From Candidatus Merdimorpha stercoravium (GTDB taxonomy: Bacteria; Bacteroidota; Bacteroidia; Flavobacteriales; UBA1820): a stretch of DNA of 19,529 bases. The DNA is taken from the NCBI GenBank assembly GCA_018715295.1, contig DVLY01000080.1, forward strand, positions 1-19,529, read 5' to 3'. Made by a program: the position numbers and the translations under genes. The notes under the pieces are model-generated. The model saw nothing but the letters and a program-made list of their open reading frames with translations, was not told where the DNA came from and made no database searches. Of the stretch, positions 6,277-15,000 are shown one piece after another. Numbering within the stretch: position 1 is the first letter of the stretch; every line of letters starts with the position of its first letter.

Positions 6277-8184
6277 ATGCAGCGATATGCCACAGCGGTG
6301 TTTTTTGCGGCGATGGCCTTCGGGGTGCTTCTGTGCCGAGGGTTGCCCGTGGTGCTGTGGGGTTTGGCGGCGCTGCTGACGGCGGGGTCGGGGATATTCC
6401 TGTATTTTTCCAAAGGGCGGAAGTCCCTGGGCACGGGCTCGGGGGTAGGGCTGGTTTTGGCCTTGGCGGTGTTCTTTGCCGGGGGCTGGCGCGGCGGGCT
6501 TTATTACTCCCGGATGGATGCGGTGCAGGAGGCGTTGCCGTGGTATCAGCCGGTGGAATACACGGCGCGGGTGTCCCAGGTGCCTTCCTATGGGGGAAAG
6601 CAGGTGCGGTATGTCCAGTTGGATGAGTTTTGTGCGGGGAGTCAGGGGTGTCTTCCGCGGGAATATGCCTGGACGATGGCGGTGCCTTTGTCCGATACGC
6701 TCGAGGTGGGCGATCGGGTGGAGGGACGGGCGGTGCTGCTGCCTTTGCAGGGGGCGCTTTGGGCGGGAGAACCGGATTTCCGGAGCATCCAACGGCACAA
6801 GGGCGTAGTGGGGCAGTTGCGCGATGCGGGGTACCGGGTCGTGGGTCGGGAGGTGTTTTCCGGCAGTGCGCTGCGCGAACGAGTGCGGGGTGCGGTGCGG
6901 GAGGCGTTGATGCGCGGCGGGGTGAGCCGCAGCGCGGCGGAACTGACCTTGGCGGTGCTGCTGGGCGACAAGGGGGCGATAGACCCGCAGACGAAAAAGG
7001 CCTACCAGCTTTCCGGGGCGATGCACCTGCTGGTGGTCTCGGGGCTGCACGTGGGGATCGTGGCGGGGATCGTCTTCGCCTTGACGTTTTTCCTTAAGCG
7101 GCGTCGGTGGCTGCGCACGACGGTGGTGTTGGCCCTGTTGTGGGGCTATGGTTTCCTGACGGGGTATTCCCCGCCGATCCTGAGGGCTTTGTGGATGTTT
7201 TCGGTGTTGCTGCTTTCCCGTTTGGGAAAGGGGCGGTACTTTTCTTTGGGTGCGTTGTGCCTGGCGGGGTGTGTGGATTTGGCGATCCGGCCGCAGGATA
7301 TTTATTCGGCGGGGTTCCAGATGAGTTATGCGGCTACGGCGGCGGTGATCCTCTCGTACGGGCCGATAGCCCGGGTGAGCCGGGGATGGACGGCGGGGTG
7401 GCGTTTTACGGGGCGTTTGCTGGGGGTAACGCTGGCGGCGCAGTTGGCTTTGCTGCCCTTTATCCTGTATTATTTCGACTATCTGAATCTGCTTTTCCCG
7501 GTGGCCAATCTGTTGCTGGTGCCCTTGGTGAGTTATGGGGTGATCCCGATCGGGGGGCTGTTGACGGTGCTGTCGTGTGCGGGGGTGCAGGTGCCGTGGC
7601 TGGCGGGGGCGTACAACGTTCTGACGGATTTTTGCACAGGGGTGGCTTCGGAGATCTCGCAGCGCGATTTTTTTGCGGTGTCGGGTGTGGGGCTGTCCTT
7701 GGGCGGGGCTTTGCTGGTGGGGGCACTCTGCGCGGGGGCGTTCGTATGGCGAAGGAGCAGGCGGTGGGCGGTGGCGCTGGCTTTGTGGGGTGGGGTGGCT
7801 TGCTGTGTGGAATACTTGTGCGCGCGGCCGGTGTATCCTTTTGTGGGGGAGATGGACGGCGAGTATGTGTTGGCGGTAGATGAAGAGCGGCAGGTGAAGT
7901 TGGAGTGCGGGACAGTGGTAAAAGTCGGGGACCGGACGATCCGGGCTTTCCCGCGGCGGGGAGCGTGCGCTTCGGAGGGCGAGGAAATATTGCTGGTGCG
8001 GGAATTTGCCGAGCCTGGGGGTCCTCCGGCGGGAATCGTGCTGGCGGGCGACGCATGGTGGGAAGATGCCTTCCGGTGGCGGGAGTATGCGCGCAGGTGG
8101 AATGTGCCGCTGTACGATATGCGCGAGCGGGGGTATTTCCGTTGCGGGGAGCGGTGGAATGTCTCCGAGGGGATGCGAAAATAA
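6277..8184 (+). CDS. ComEC/Rec2 family membrane protein (DNA-uptake channel-like), no metallo-beta-lactamase domain
   Basis: ComEC proteins form the inner-membrane channel through which single-stranded DNA enters in natural transformation. The 635-residue product starts with several hydrophobic helices (about 5-75), then a soluble OB-like stretch (about 90-190), then the ComEC competence domain of many membrane helices, which opens with the signature SGAMHLLVVSGLHVG (246-260). After the last helices (to about residue 525) there is a soluble tail of roughly 105 residues. The zinc-binding HxHxDH motif of the C-terminal beta-lactamase-like nuclease domain of larger ComEC proteins is not seen, and the tail is too short to hold it. 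The ATG at 6277 is preferred to a TTG at 6256. Whether the organism takes up DNA cannot be judged from here. Confidence 0.88.
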   Translation: MQRYATAVFFAAMAFGVLLCRGLPVVLWGLAALLTAGSGIFLYFSKGRKSLGTGSGVGLVLALAVFFAGGWRGGLYYSRMDAVQEALPWYQPVEYTARVSQVPSYGGKQVRYVQLDEFCAGSQGCLPREYAWTMAVPLSDTLEVGDRVEGRAVLLPLQGALWAGEPDFRSIQRHKGVVGQLRDAGYRVVGREVFSGSALRERVRGAVREALMRGGVSRSAAELTLAVLLGDKGAIDPQTKKAYQLSGAMHLLVVSGLHVGIVAGIVFALTFFLKRRRWLRTTVVLALLWGYGFLTGYSPPILRALWMFSVLLLSRLGKGRYFSLGALCLAGCVDLAIRPQDIYSAGFQMSYAATAAVILSYGPIARVSRGWTAGWRFTGRLLGVTLAAQLALLPFILYYFDYLNLLFPVANLLLVPLVSYGVIPIGGLLTVLSCAGVQVPWLAGAYNVLTDFCTGVASEISQRDFFAVSGVGLSLGGALLVGALCAGAFVWRRSRRWAVALALWGGVACCVEYLCARPVYPFVGEMDGEYVLAVDEERQVKLECGTVVKVGDRTIRAFPRRGACASEGEEILLVREFAEPGGPPAGIVLAGDAWWEDAFRWREYARRWNVPLYDMRERGYFRCGERWNVSEGMRK

Positions 8185-8194
8185 AAACGGGGTG

Positions 8195-8228
8195 TTTGCG
8201 GGGGAGTGATGTTTTTTGTCTACCTTTG
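8195..8228 (+). promoter_or_regulatory. Bacteroidota-type promoter of the SIMPL-domain gene
   Basis: TTTG (8195-8198) and TACCTTTG (8221-8228) are 22 bases apart, close to the Bacteroidota -33/-7 spacing. The start of transcription would be near 8235 and the leader about 23 nt. It begins just after the preceding stop codon (8184), so the SIMPL gene probably has its own transcript in addition to any read-through. Confidence 0.55.
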
Positions 8229-8257
8229 GGTGGAGGCAACATAAAATACAGAGGGCT

Positions 8258-8989
8258 ATGAAAAATTCGACGATGAACGTGATCATTGCTTCGGTGGCGG
8301 CGGTGATCTTGGTGGCGGTGGCGGTAAACGGTTACAAGGACCGCAACCAGGCGCAGAATTCCGTTTCGGTAACGGGAATGGCTTCCCGGGATTTCGTTTC
8401 CGATCTGATCGTGTGGCGAGGGAGTTATTCGGTGAAGGACTTCAATCTGGCTTCGGGCTACAAGAAACTGGAGACCGATGCGGAAAAGGTAAAAAAATAC
8501 TTGATAGACAATGGCTTGGAGGAATCGGACTTCGTGTTCTCGGCGGTGAGCTTCTACAAGGATTATACCACGACTTACCATCAGGGGGGTGGGTCGACTT
8601 CGACTTTCAACGGGTATGTGCTCTCCCAGTCGGTGGAGATCACTTCGAACGAGGTGGATCGGATCGAGGGTTTGTCCCGCAATGTTACTTCGCTGATCAA
8701 CCAGGGGGTGGAGTTCTCCTCGGAGGCGCCGCAGTATTACTACACGAAACTTTCGGAACTGAAACTGGAGATGATCGCTCAGGCGAGCGAAGACGGGCTT
8801 CGTCGGGCGCAGCAGATCGTGGAAAATGCAGGGGGGAAGATAAAAGACTTGCAAAGCGCTTCGCTGGGGGTGTTCCAGATTACGGCGCAAAATTCCAATG
8901 AGGAGTATTCTTACGGGGGTACGTTCAATACTTGGTCGAAAGGGAAGACGGCTACCATTACCGTGCGGCTGAAGTATCAGGTGAAATGA
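8258..8989 (+). CDS. SIMPL domain (DUF541) protein, membrane-anchored
   Basis: The 243-residue protein has one N-terminal hydrophobic helix (about 7-24), a signal anchor or uncleaved signal peptide, and then a periplasm-facing SIMPL/DUF541 domain. The family pattern is visible: SVSVTGMASRDFVSD (about 35-49) after the helix, a helix in which residue numbers are paired as in KKLETDAEKVKKYL, a GLEESDFVFSAVS strand after it, the central NQGVEFSS region, and an end with LKLEMIAQASEDGLRRAQ followed by strands. The biochemical role of SIMPL proteins is poorly known; a mouse homologue binds an immune signalling kinase, and bacterial ones are envelope proteins. The frame is open upstream to 8216, but the leading 14 residues would overlap the promoter. 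It is the last gene of the plus-strand run and is followed by a terminator. Confidence 0.88.
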   Translation: MKNSTMNVIIASVAAVILVAVAVNGYKDRNQAQNSVSVTGMASRDFVSDLIVWRGSYSVKDFNLASGYKKLETDAEKVKKYLIDNGLEESDFVFSAVSFYKDYTTTYHQGGGSTSTFNGYVLSQSVEITSNEVDRIEGLSRNVTSLINQGVEFSSEAPQYYYTKLSELKLEMIAQASEDGLRRAQQIVENAGGKIKDLQSASLGVFQITAQNSNEEYSYGGTFNTWSKGKTATITVRLKYQVK

Positions 8990-9015
8990 CCGCTTCGGGC
9001 GATCCCCAGGCATCG

Positions 9016-9048
9016 ATGGGTTCGGCGCGAAGCGCCGAACCCATTTTT
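9016..9048 (+). terminator. Terminator of the SIMPL-domain gene
   Basis: A perfect 13-bp stem (9016-9028 with 9032-9044, core GGGTTCGGCGC) with a GAA loop is followed by TTTT (9045-9048). It lies 27 bases after the stop at 8989 and serves plus-strand transcription. Confidence 0.85.
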
Positions 9049-9060
9049 CGTATCTTTACG

Positions 9061-9092
9061 AAAAATGCAGGCTCCACTTGTGGAGCCTGCAT
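9061..9092 (-). terminator. Terminator of the CDF/OmpA-like operon
   Basis: Read on the minus strand, a 13-bp stem (arms 9080-9092 and 9065-9077, core GCAGGCTCCAC) with a two-base loop is followed by four or five T residues (9061-9065 as A on the plus strand). It lies 22 bases past the stop of the minus-strand gene at 9114. It stands back to back with the plus-strand terminator. Confidence 0.82.
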
Positions 9093-9113
9093 CGATGCTT
9101 GGGGACAGGACGG

Positions 9114-9623
9114 TCAGTCTTCCGCCGGAAGCCCGACGGCCACCGGAGCCGAATCGTCGGCCTTTTTCACAGGCACCAATCCCACCGTCAGCCGATCGTT
9201 GGCCGAAAGCCTCCCCTCAGTCGAAACACTCGTTGAGAAATCCTCCTCCCGCACGCCCACGGAGGAGATCAGGTACGATTTGAGCACCAGCGCCCTTTGG
9301 CGCGCCCGCGCATACGCCTCTTGCTCGGTCATATCCACCGGAGCAATGTTGGAAGCCACCCGAATGCGGTATTCACCCTTGTCGATCGCCGCACGGTATT
9401 CGCGGATGTTCTCCGAAATCGCCTCCAGCGAGGAACGATTCTCGCCCACATCGGCGCGCAGGACGTCCGACGTCCCGGAAAACCGCACCGGATACGTTTG
9501 GAAGGCAGCCGGAAGGCTCCCCGAAGACGAGGCGACCATCCCCGTGGAGACCGTTTGAGCCTCGCTCGGCTCGCACAGCAAGGCTACCAAGGTAGCCGGA
9601 AGAAGCAGGAAGTTCTTTTTCAT
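9114..9623 (-). CDS. Small secreted protein with an OmpA-like C-terminal fold (hypothetical)
   Basis: The 169-residue product begins with a signal peptide (MKKNFLLLPATLVALLCEPSEA, cleavage likely before Gln23), so it should reach the periplasm or beyond. The rest resembles an OmpA-type peptidoglycan-associated domain: a strand with VRFSGTSDVLRADVGEN (about 46-62), a helix LEAISENIREYRAAI, a strand YRIRVAS, then the helix EQEAYARARQRALVLKSYL (about 99-117) followed by GVREEDF. The A-R-x-RA-x-x-x-KxYL-x-x-xGV pattern is characteristic, but the Asp and Arg usually binding diaminopimelate are not clearly present, so peptidoglycan binding is doubtful. I recognise no named family. The ATG at 9623 is 16 bases after the stop of the CDF gene, so both are probably one operon. 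A longer frame (to 9737) overlaps that gene and lacks a signal peptide at its start. Confidence 0.75.
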   Translation of the reverse strand: MKKNFLLLPATLVALLCEPSEAQTVSTGMVASSSGSLPAAFQTYPVRFSGTSDVLRADVGENRSSLEAISENIREYRAAIDKGEYRIRVASNIAPVDMTEQEAYARARQRALVLKSYLISSVGVREEDFSTSVSTEGRLSANDRLTVGLVPVKKADDSAPVAVGLPAED

Positions 9624-9639
9624 CGTGTGGCGTGTTTTT

Positions 9640-10557
9640 TTAATCGTTGCAGTAAATATCGTGCGATTGTTCGGCACATTCCCCGATCTTTTCCAACTCG
9701 AGCGTCGCGTGTTGTACCCCCACGGCGGCCAATGCATCCTTGACCGCGTGTTTTATCTCTTTCTCTTCGGCCAGGTCATCCACCACGACGTGCGCCGTGA
9801 GGGCGTTTTCCGTCGTGCTCAAAGCCCAGATGTGCAGGTGGTGCACCCCGATGACCCCTTTCTGGTCCAGCATCGTCTGTTTGACTTTCTTCGGGTCGAT
9901 GCCCCGCGGCACCCCGTCCAGGGTCAGGATCATGCTGTCGCGCAGCAGCCCCCACGAGGAAAACAGAATGGCCACACCCACTACGATCCCGATGAGCGGA
10001 TCGACAATGTACCATCCCGTCAACTGGATTACCACGCCGGCTACCAGCACCCCTACCGACACCAACGTGTCAGCAGCCATGTGCAGGTAAGCACCCTTGA
10101 CATTCAGGTCGTGGTCTTTTCCCTTGAAAAACAGATAGGCTGTAAATGCATTGACCAATATCCCGATACCGGCCACCCAGGCTACCACATCTCCCTGGAC
10201 GGGGGAAGGGTGCAGGATCTTTTCCACGCTCGACCACAGGATGGCGGCTACGGCCACAAACAGCAGCAGGGCATTGACCAGCGAGACGAGGATCGTCATC
10301 CGCTTGTAACCATAGGTGTATTTCTGCGAAGGCCGCACGCGCATCATCCGGAAAGCCAGCAGAGCCAGCAGCAGCGAGAAGACGTCGCTGAGGTTGTGCC
10401 CGGCGTCCGAGAGCAGTGCCAACGACCCCAGCCACAGTCCGGCCCCTGCTTCCACCAGCACAAAGGCCAGGTTGAGCACGATCCCGAGGATGAAATTCCG
10501 GCCCGTCGTCTGGTCGTAGGTCAGGGCAGGATGATGGTGGTGATGTTCGTGTGCCAT
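9640..10557 (-). CDS. Cation diffusion facilitator family transporter (CzcD/ZnT-like)
   Basis: CDF proteins are dimeric inner-membrane antiporters that export Zn2+ and related divalent metals in exchange for protons. The 305-residue protein has a His-rich start (HEHHHHH, residues 3-9), about six transmembrane helices between 20 and 205, the metal-site pair H54-x3-D58 in SDAGHNLSD (50-58) and H159-x3-D163 in HMAAD, and a cytoplasmic C-terminal domain with HHLHIWAL (239-246). HxxxD at both sites fits Zn2+ preference (known for the family; specificity here is inferred). The ATG at 10557 gives the His-rich start; a longer frame begins at 10572. A TATCTTTG box (10587-10594) lies 30 bases upstream. 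The small secreted protein follows 16 bases after the stop. Confidence 0.93.
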   Translation of the reverse strand: MAHEHHHHHPALTYDQTTGRNFILGIVLNLAFVLVEAGAGLWLGSLALLSDAGHNLSDVFSLLLALLAFRMMRVRPSQKYTYGYKRMTILVSLVNALLLFVAVAAILWSSVEKILHPSPVQGDVVAWVAGIGILVNAFTAYLFFKGKDHDLNVKGAYLHMAADTLVSVGVLVAGVVIQLTGWYIVDPLIGIVVGVAILFSSWGLLRDSMILTLDGVPRGIDPKKVKQTMLDQKGVIGVHHLHIWALSTTENALTAHVVVDDLAEEKEIKHAVKDALAAVGVQHATLELEKIGECAEQSHDIYCND

Positions 10558-10586
10558 GAGAAAAGGAAGCAAAAAGATGATTAGTA

Positions 10587-10594
10587 CAAAGATA
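10587..10594 (-). promoter_or_regulatory. -7 box of the CDF operon
   Basis: On the minus strand this is TATCTTTG, the same octamer as before the DUF456 and speDE genes. The -33 position (about 10616-10619) reads TTTC rather than TTTG, so the upstream element is weak. The leader would be about 23 nt. Confidence 0.5.
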
Positions 10595-10652
10595 CTTCTT
10601 TTTTCTCTTTTTGGGAAACGTCATTCGCCCGTTCTCCGGGAGTGGAATAGGA

Positions 10653-12080
10653 TCAGGATTTTTGTCCCTTTCTCTGGGGATCGTCTTCGGGATTCCAACC
10701 ACCGCCCAAGGCCTTGTAGAGCTGTACCAGGGCTATCTGTTCGTCGCGAACCGCATTGCTCAGACCGGTCTGCGCATCGAAGTATTCCCGCTGGGCATCC
10801 AGCACGTCCAGGTAACGGATCACCCCGTTGATGTATTGGTACTGCGCCAGTTCCATGTATTTCTTGGCCGACTGTTCCAAACGCTGCTTCAACTGGTGTG
10901 CTTCGCGGGCCTTGTTGTAGGCCACGATGGCGTCGCTGACTTCCCGGAAAGCGTTCTGCACACTCTTTTCGTATTGGTAGACGGCCTGTCGGTAGGCAGC
11001 TTGTTCGGCTTTGTAGGCAGCTTTCTTCTTCCCGGCGGCGAAGATCGGCGAGAGGAGGTTGCCGCCGAGCAGTCCGTACGGCGACTTGAACAGGGTGCTC
11101 AACACGTCGGTTTCCAGCCCATAGACTCCCGAGAAGACGAGCCGGGGGAAACGGTCGGTATAGGCCATGCCCACAGCGGCATTGGCTGCGATGAGGCGTT
11201 GCTCGGCCTCCATCAGGTCGGGACGGCGTTGCAACAGGGTGGAAGGGAGCCCTACCGGAAGATTTTCGGGCAGATACTTCCCTTGGGGAAGCGTTCCCCG
11301 GGGAATGCCCCCGCCGGGATAGGCTCCGGTAAGCAGGGAAAGGTCGTTCTCCGTGGCAGCGATCTCGCGTTCCAGTTCCGGGATGAGGGTGGCGGTACGG
11401 GCCTGTTCCACCAGCGCCTGCTGGTAGGTGATCTCCGAAGTAAGCCCTCCTTCGAAGCGGATCTTCGCCTGGTGGACGCCTTCCTGCCGGATGGCGAGGG
11501 TCTGCTGGACGATCTCCAGCTCGTTGTCCAGGGCCATCAGTTCGAAGTACGACTGGGCTACCTGGGCGATCAGGGTGATTTGCAGTGCGCGGCGGGCCTG
11601 GACGGATTCCAGATATTCCGCGATGCTCTTCTGGCGTCCCCAGCGCAAGTGTCCCCACAGGTCGATTTCCCACGAGAAGAGGAGTTTCCCTTCGAAGGTG
11701 TTCGAGGCGGTTTCTCCCTTTCCTCCGTAGTTTTCGAATTCCCGTTCGCCGGCTACTTTGGCCGAAATCTCGGGCAAGAGGCCGGCCGTCTGGATGCGCT
11801 TGCGGTAGGCCGTCTCCCGGATGCGTTCGGTGGCGGTGAGCAGGTCTTTGTTGTGCTCCAGGGCTTTGCGGATGAGTTTTTGCAGCGTCGTATCGGTATA
11901 GACCTCCCACCACTGCACATCGGCCAGGGTCAGGGAGTCCGCCCGGTCGGGTGCAAAACTTTGGGGAAGTTGCAGCTCGGGTGCCGTATAGCGTTTGCCG
12001 ACCATACACGAGGACAGGCCGATGCTGGCCAGCAGCAGAAGCAGCCCTGCGGCCGCCGTATGTTTCGAGAGGGATTTCAT
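10653..12080 (-). CDS. Outer-membrane efflux lipoprotein of the NodT/TolC family
   Basis: The 475-residue protein is the outer-membrane channel of the tripartite pump encoded upstream. It has a lipoprotein signal peptide with the lipobox LSSC (C25 as the lipidated residue), the opening CMVGKRYTAPELQLPQSF typical of the NodT subfamily, an early WW in the VQWWEVYTD segment, and two copies of a helical-hairpin repeat (roughly 60-250 and 270-460) that build the periplasmic tunnel. The second half holds RRPDLMEAEQRLIAANA, a strongly conserved stretch. ATG at 12080 is fixed by the four-base ATGA overlap with the stop of the RND gene, so translation is likely coupled. It is the last gene of the operon; no terminator was found in the 95 bases after it. 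Confidence 0.95.
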   Translation of the reverse strand: MKSLSKHTAAAGLLLLLASIGLSSCMVGKRYTAPELQLPQSFAPDRADSLTLADVQWWEVYTDTTLQKLIRKALEHNKDLLTATERIRETAYRKRIQTAGLLPEISAKVAGEREFENYGGKGETASNTFEGKLLFSWEIDLWGHLRWGRQKSIAEYLESVQARRALQITLIAQVAQSYFELMALDNELEIVQQTLAIRQEGVHQAKIRFEGGLTSEITYQQALVEQARTATLIPELEREIAATENDLSLLTGAYPGGGIPRGTLPQGKYLPENLPVGLPSTLLQRRPDLMEAEQRLIAANAAVGMAYTDRFPRLVFSGVYGLETDVLSTLFKSPYGLLGGNLLSPIFAAGKKKAAYKAEQAAYRQAVYQYEKSVQNAFREVSDAIVAYNKAREAHQLKQRLEQSAKKYMELAQYQYINGVIRYLDVLDAQREYFDAQTGLSNAVRDEQIALVQLYKALGGGWNPEDDPQRKGQKS

Positions 12081-15000
12081 GCGCGAAGTCGTTTTATCCG
12101 GTCTTTGGCCCGGTATATCATCACGAAAAAGAAAGGTACCAGTACGATCCCGACGCTCACCGCCACCAGCATGCCGAAGAATACGCCGGTACCGATGGCT
12201 TGTCGGCTGGCCGAACCGGGGCCGCTGGCCAGGACCATGGGCACCATTCCCAGGATAAAGGCCATCGAGGTCATCATCACCGGGCGGAAGCGCAGGCGGG
12301 CGGCGGTGAGTGCCGCGTGGACGACATCTTCGCCCCGGGAGACCTGTTCCTTGGCAAATTCGACGATCAGGATGGCGTTCTTGGCGGCCAGTCCGATGAG
12401 GGTTACCAGTCCGATCTGGAAGTAGATGTTGTTTTCCAGCCCGCAGACCGCCAGCCCCAGGTAGGCCCCCAGCACCGCCACGGGCAGCGACAGGATGACC
12501 GACAGCGGGATGGACCAGCTTTCGTACAAGGCCGAAAGGAACAGGAAGACGAAAAGGAAGACCAGCATCAGGATAAGGCCGATCTGTCCGCCGGCTTGTT
12601 TTTCCTGGTAGGACAGCCCGCTCCATTCGATGCCGATGTTCGAGGGGAGGTGCTTGCGGGCGATTTCTTCCATCACTTTCATGGCCTGCCCCGAACTGTA
12701 ACCTTTGGCGGCCTCGCCGGTGATCACGGCCGAGGTGAACATGTTGAAACGTTTGATCGTTCCCGCCCCGGTGGTATAGCTGGTGGTGCCGAGCGCCGTC
12801 AGGGGGATCATCGTGCCGTTGCCGCTGCGCACGAAAAACAGGTTGATGTTGTCGCGGTTGGAGCGGTAGGGGGCTTCGGCCTGGACGTAAACCTTGTAGA
12901 TGCGGTTGAACATGTTGAAGTCATTGACGTACACCGAGCCGGTGAAGGCCTTCAAGGTCGAGAAAATGTCGGTCATCGGCACGCCGAGGATCTTGGCCTT
13001 GTCGCGGTCCACGTCGAAGTACAGTTGGGGGATCTCCGGCTGCATCGAAGAGGATACGCCCGAGATTTCCTTGCGGCGCGAAGCGTAATAGAGCAGGGTG
13101 TCGGCCGCCTGGACCAGGTCGTCGTACGTAGCGTCGCCCCGGGCTTCGAGTTGCATCTCGAAGCCGCCCGAGGAGCCCAGTCCCGGGATTACCGGCGGGG
13201 TGAAGATGTAGACCTTCGCCTCGGGGTATTTTTGCATTTCTTCCTTGATCTGCTGGGTGAGTTCCTGGATGGTCTTGTGGCCGCGTTCCCCCCAGGGTTT
13301 GAGTACGACGGTGAGTTCGCTGCTGCGGCTTTGGTTGCCGCCTACCCGCGGGCTGCTGCCGTTGACATCGAGCACGTAGTCCACCTCGGGAAGGCTCATC
13401 AGGTAGGCTACGGCGCGTTGGGTAACCTTCCGGGTGCGTTCCAAGGTGGCACCTTCGGGCAGTTCGAGTTCGATGCGGAAATTGCCCTGGTCTTCCTGCG
13501 GCATGAAACTGGTGGGAATCCACCGGTTCATCGCTACGATGGCGATCAATCCCACCCCGAACCACAGCCATACGCGCCGCGAGCGGGGAATGGCCCAGCG
13601 GATGAGGTTCACATACCGGCGATTGCCTTCGGTGAGCCAGCGGTCGATGGTGCGGAAGACGACGTTTTTCGGTTTATTGGGGTCGCTGGGACGCAGGATC
13701 AGCGCGCACATGGCCGGGCTGAGGGTCAGCGCGACGACCGTCGAGATGAGTACCGATACGGCGATGGTCACGGTAAACTGCCGGTACAGGATGCCGGTGA
13801 TGCCGCCTAGGAAGCTCACCGGGACGAATACGGCGCACAGCACCAGTGAAGTGGCGATGAGCGCTCCGGTGAGGCCCTTCATCGCTTTCTGCGTGGCGTG
13901 GAAGGCATCCAGTTTTTCTTCCTCCATGATGCGTTCGACGTTTTCCACCACCACGATGGCGTCGTCCACCACGATACCGATGGAGAGGATAAGACCCAGG
14001 AGGGTCATCAGGTTGAGGGAAAAACCGAAGATGAGCATGAAGCCGAAGGTGCCCACCAGCGAGATGGGGACGGCGATCAGCGGGATGAGCGTCGCCCGCC
14101 AGTTCTGCAGGGAGAGGTACACCACCAGAATAACCAGGAATAGGGCCTCGAAAAGGGTTTTGTACACCTTGTGGATCGAAGCGGAGATGTATTCGGTGTT
14201 GTCCAGCGGGATTTCGTAGTGGATGCCTTCGGGGAAGGTTTTGCTCAACTGTTCCAGTTCGGTCTTTACCCGGGCTACGACCTCCATGGCGTTGGCACCG
14301 GGGAGCAGGTAGAGGCGCAGCACGGCCGCGTTTTTCCCGTTCATGCCGCTTTCGGTGGTGTAGGAGGAGGCCTCCAGGGAGATCCGTGCCACGTCTTTCA
14401 GGCGGATGATGGATCCGTCGGCATTGGCCCGTACCACGATGTTTTCAAATTGGGAAACATCGCTCAGACGTCCTTCGGCCGTGATGGGAATGGTGATGTC
14501 CACATCGGTGGCGGGTTGCTGGCCCAGCACGCCGGCGGCCGATTCGCGGTTTTGTTCCTTGATGGCGTTCTGGATGTCCTGCACCGTCAGGCCAAATCCG
14601 GACAGGCGGTCGGGGAGCAGCCAGATCTGCATGGCGTAGTACCGGCTGCCCACGTTGGATACGCGGCCAACCCCGGGAATGCGGCGGAGCATATCCAGAA
14701 CGTTCATCGTGGCGAAGTTGCTCAGGTAGATCTCGTCGAACTTCGGGTCGTCCGAGGTCAGGCACAAGGTGAGCAGTTGGCTGGAGGCTTGTTTGTCCAC
14801 CGAGATGCCGTTTTGGATCACTTCGGCCGGCAGGCGGGATTCGGCCAGTTTGACCCGGTTTTGTATCTCGACCGCCGCCAGGTCGGCATCGGTGGACAGG
14901 TCGAAGGTTACGGTGGCGGAAAACCCTCCCGAGTTGGTGCTGCTGGACTCCATGTAGATCATGCCGGGAGTCCCGTTGAGTTCCTGTTCGATGGGGGTGC

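Noticed and set aside
6040..8286. A 748-codon minus-strand open frame opposite the ComEC-like gene
   Set aside because: Its translation is rich in Arg, Pro, His and Gln and carries no domain, while the opposite strand encodes a recognisable membrane protein.
10555..10557. The His-rich start of the CDF protein as a cloning tag artefact
   Set aside because: Five consecutive His after MAHE lies within a natural chromosomal context, and His-rich ends are common in zinc transporters.
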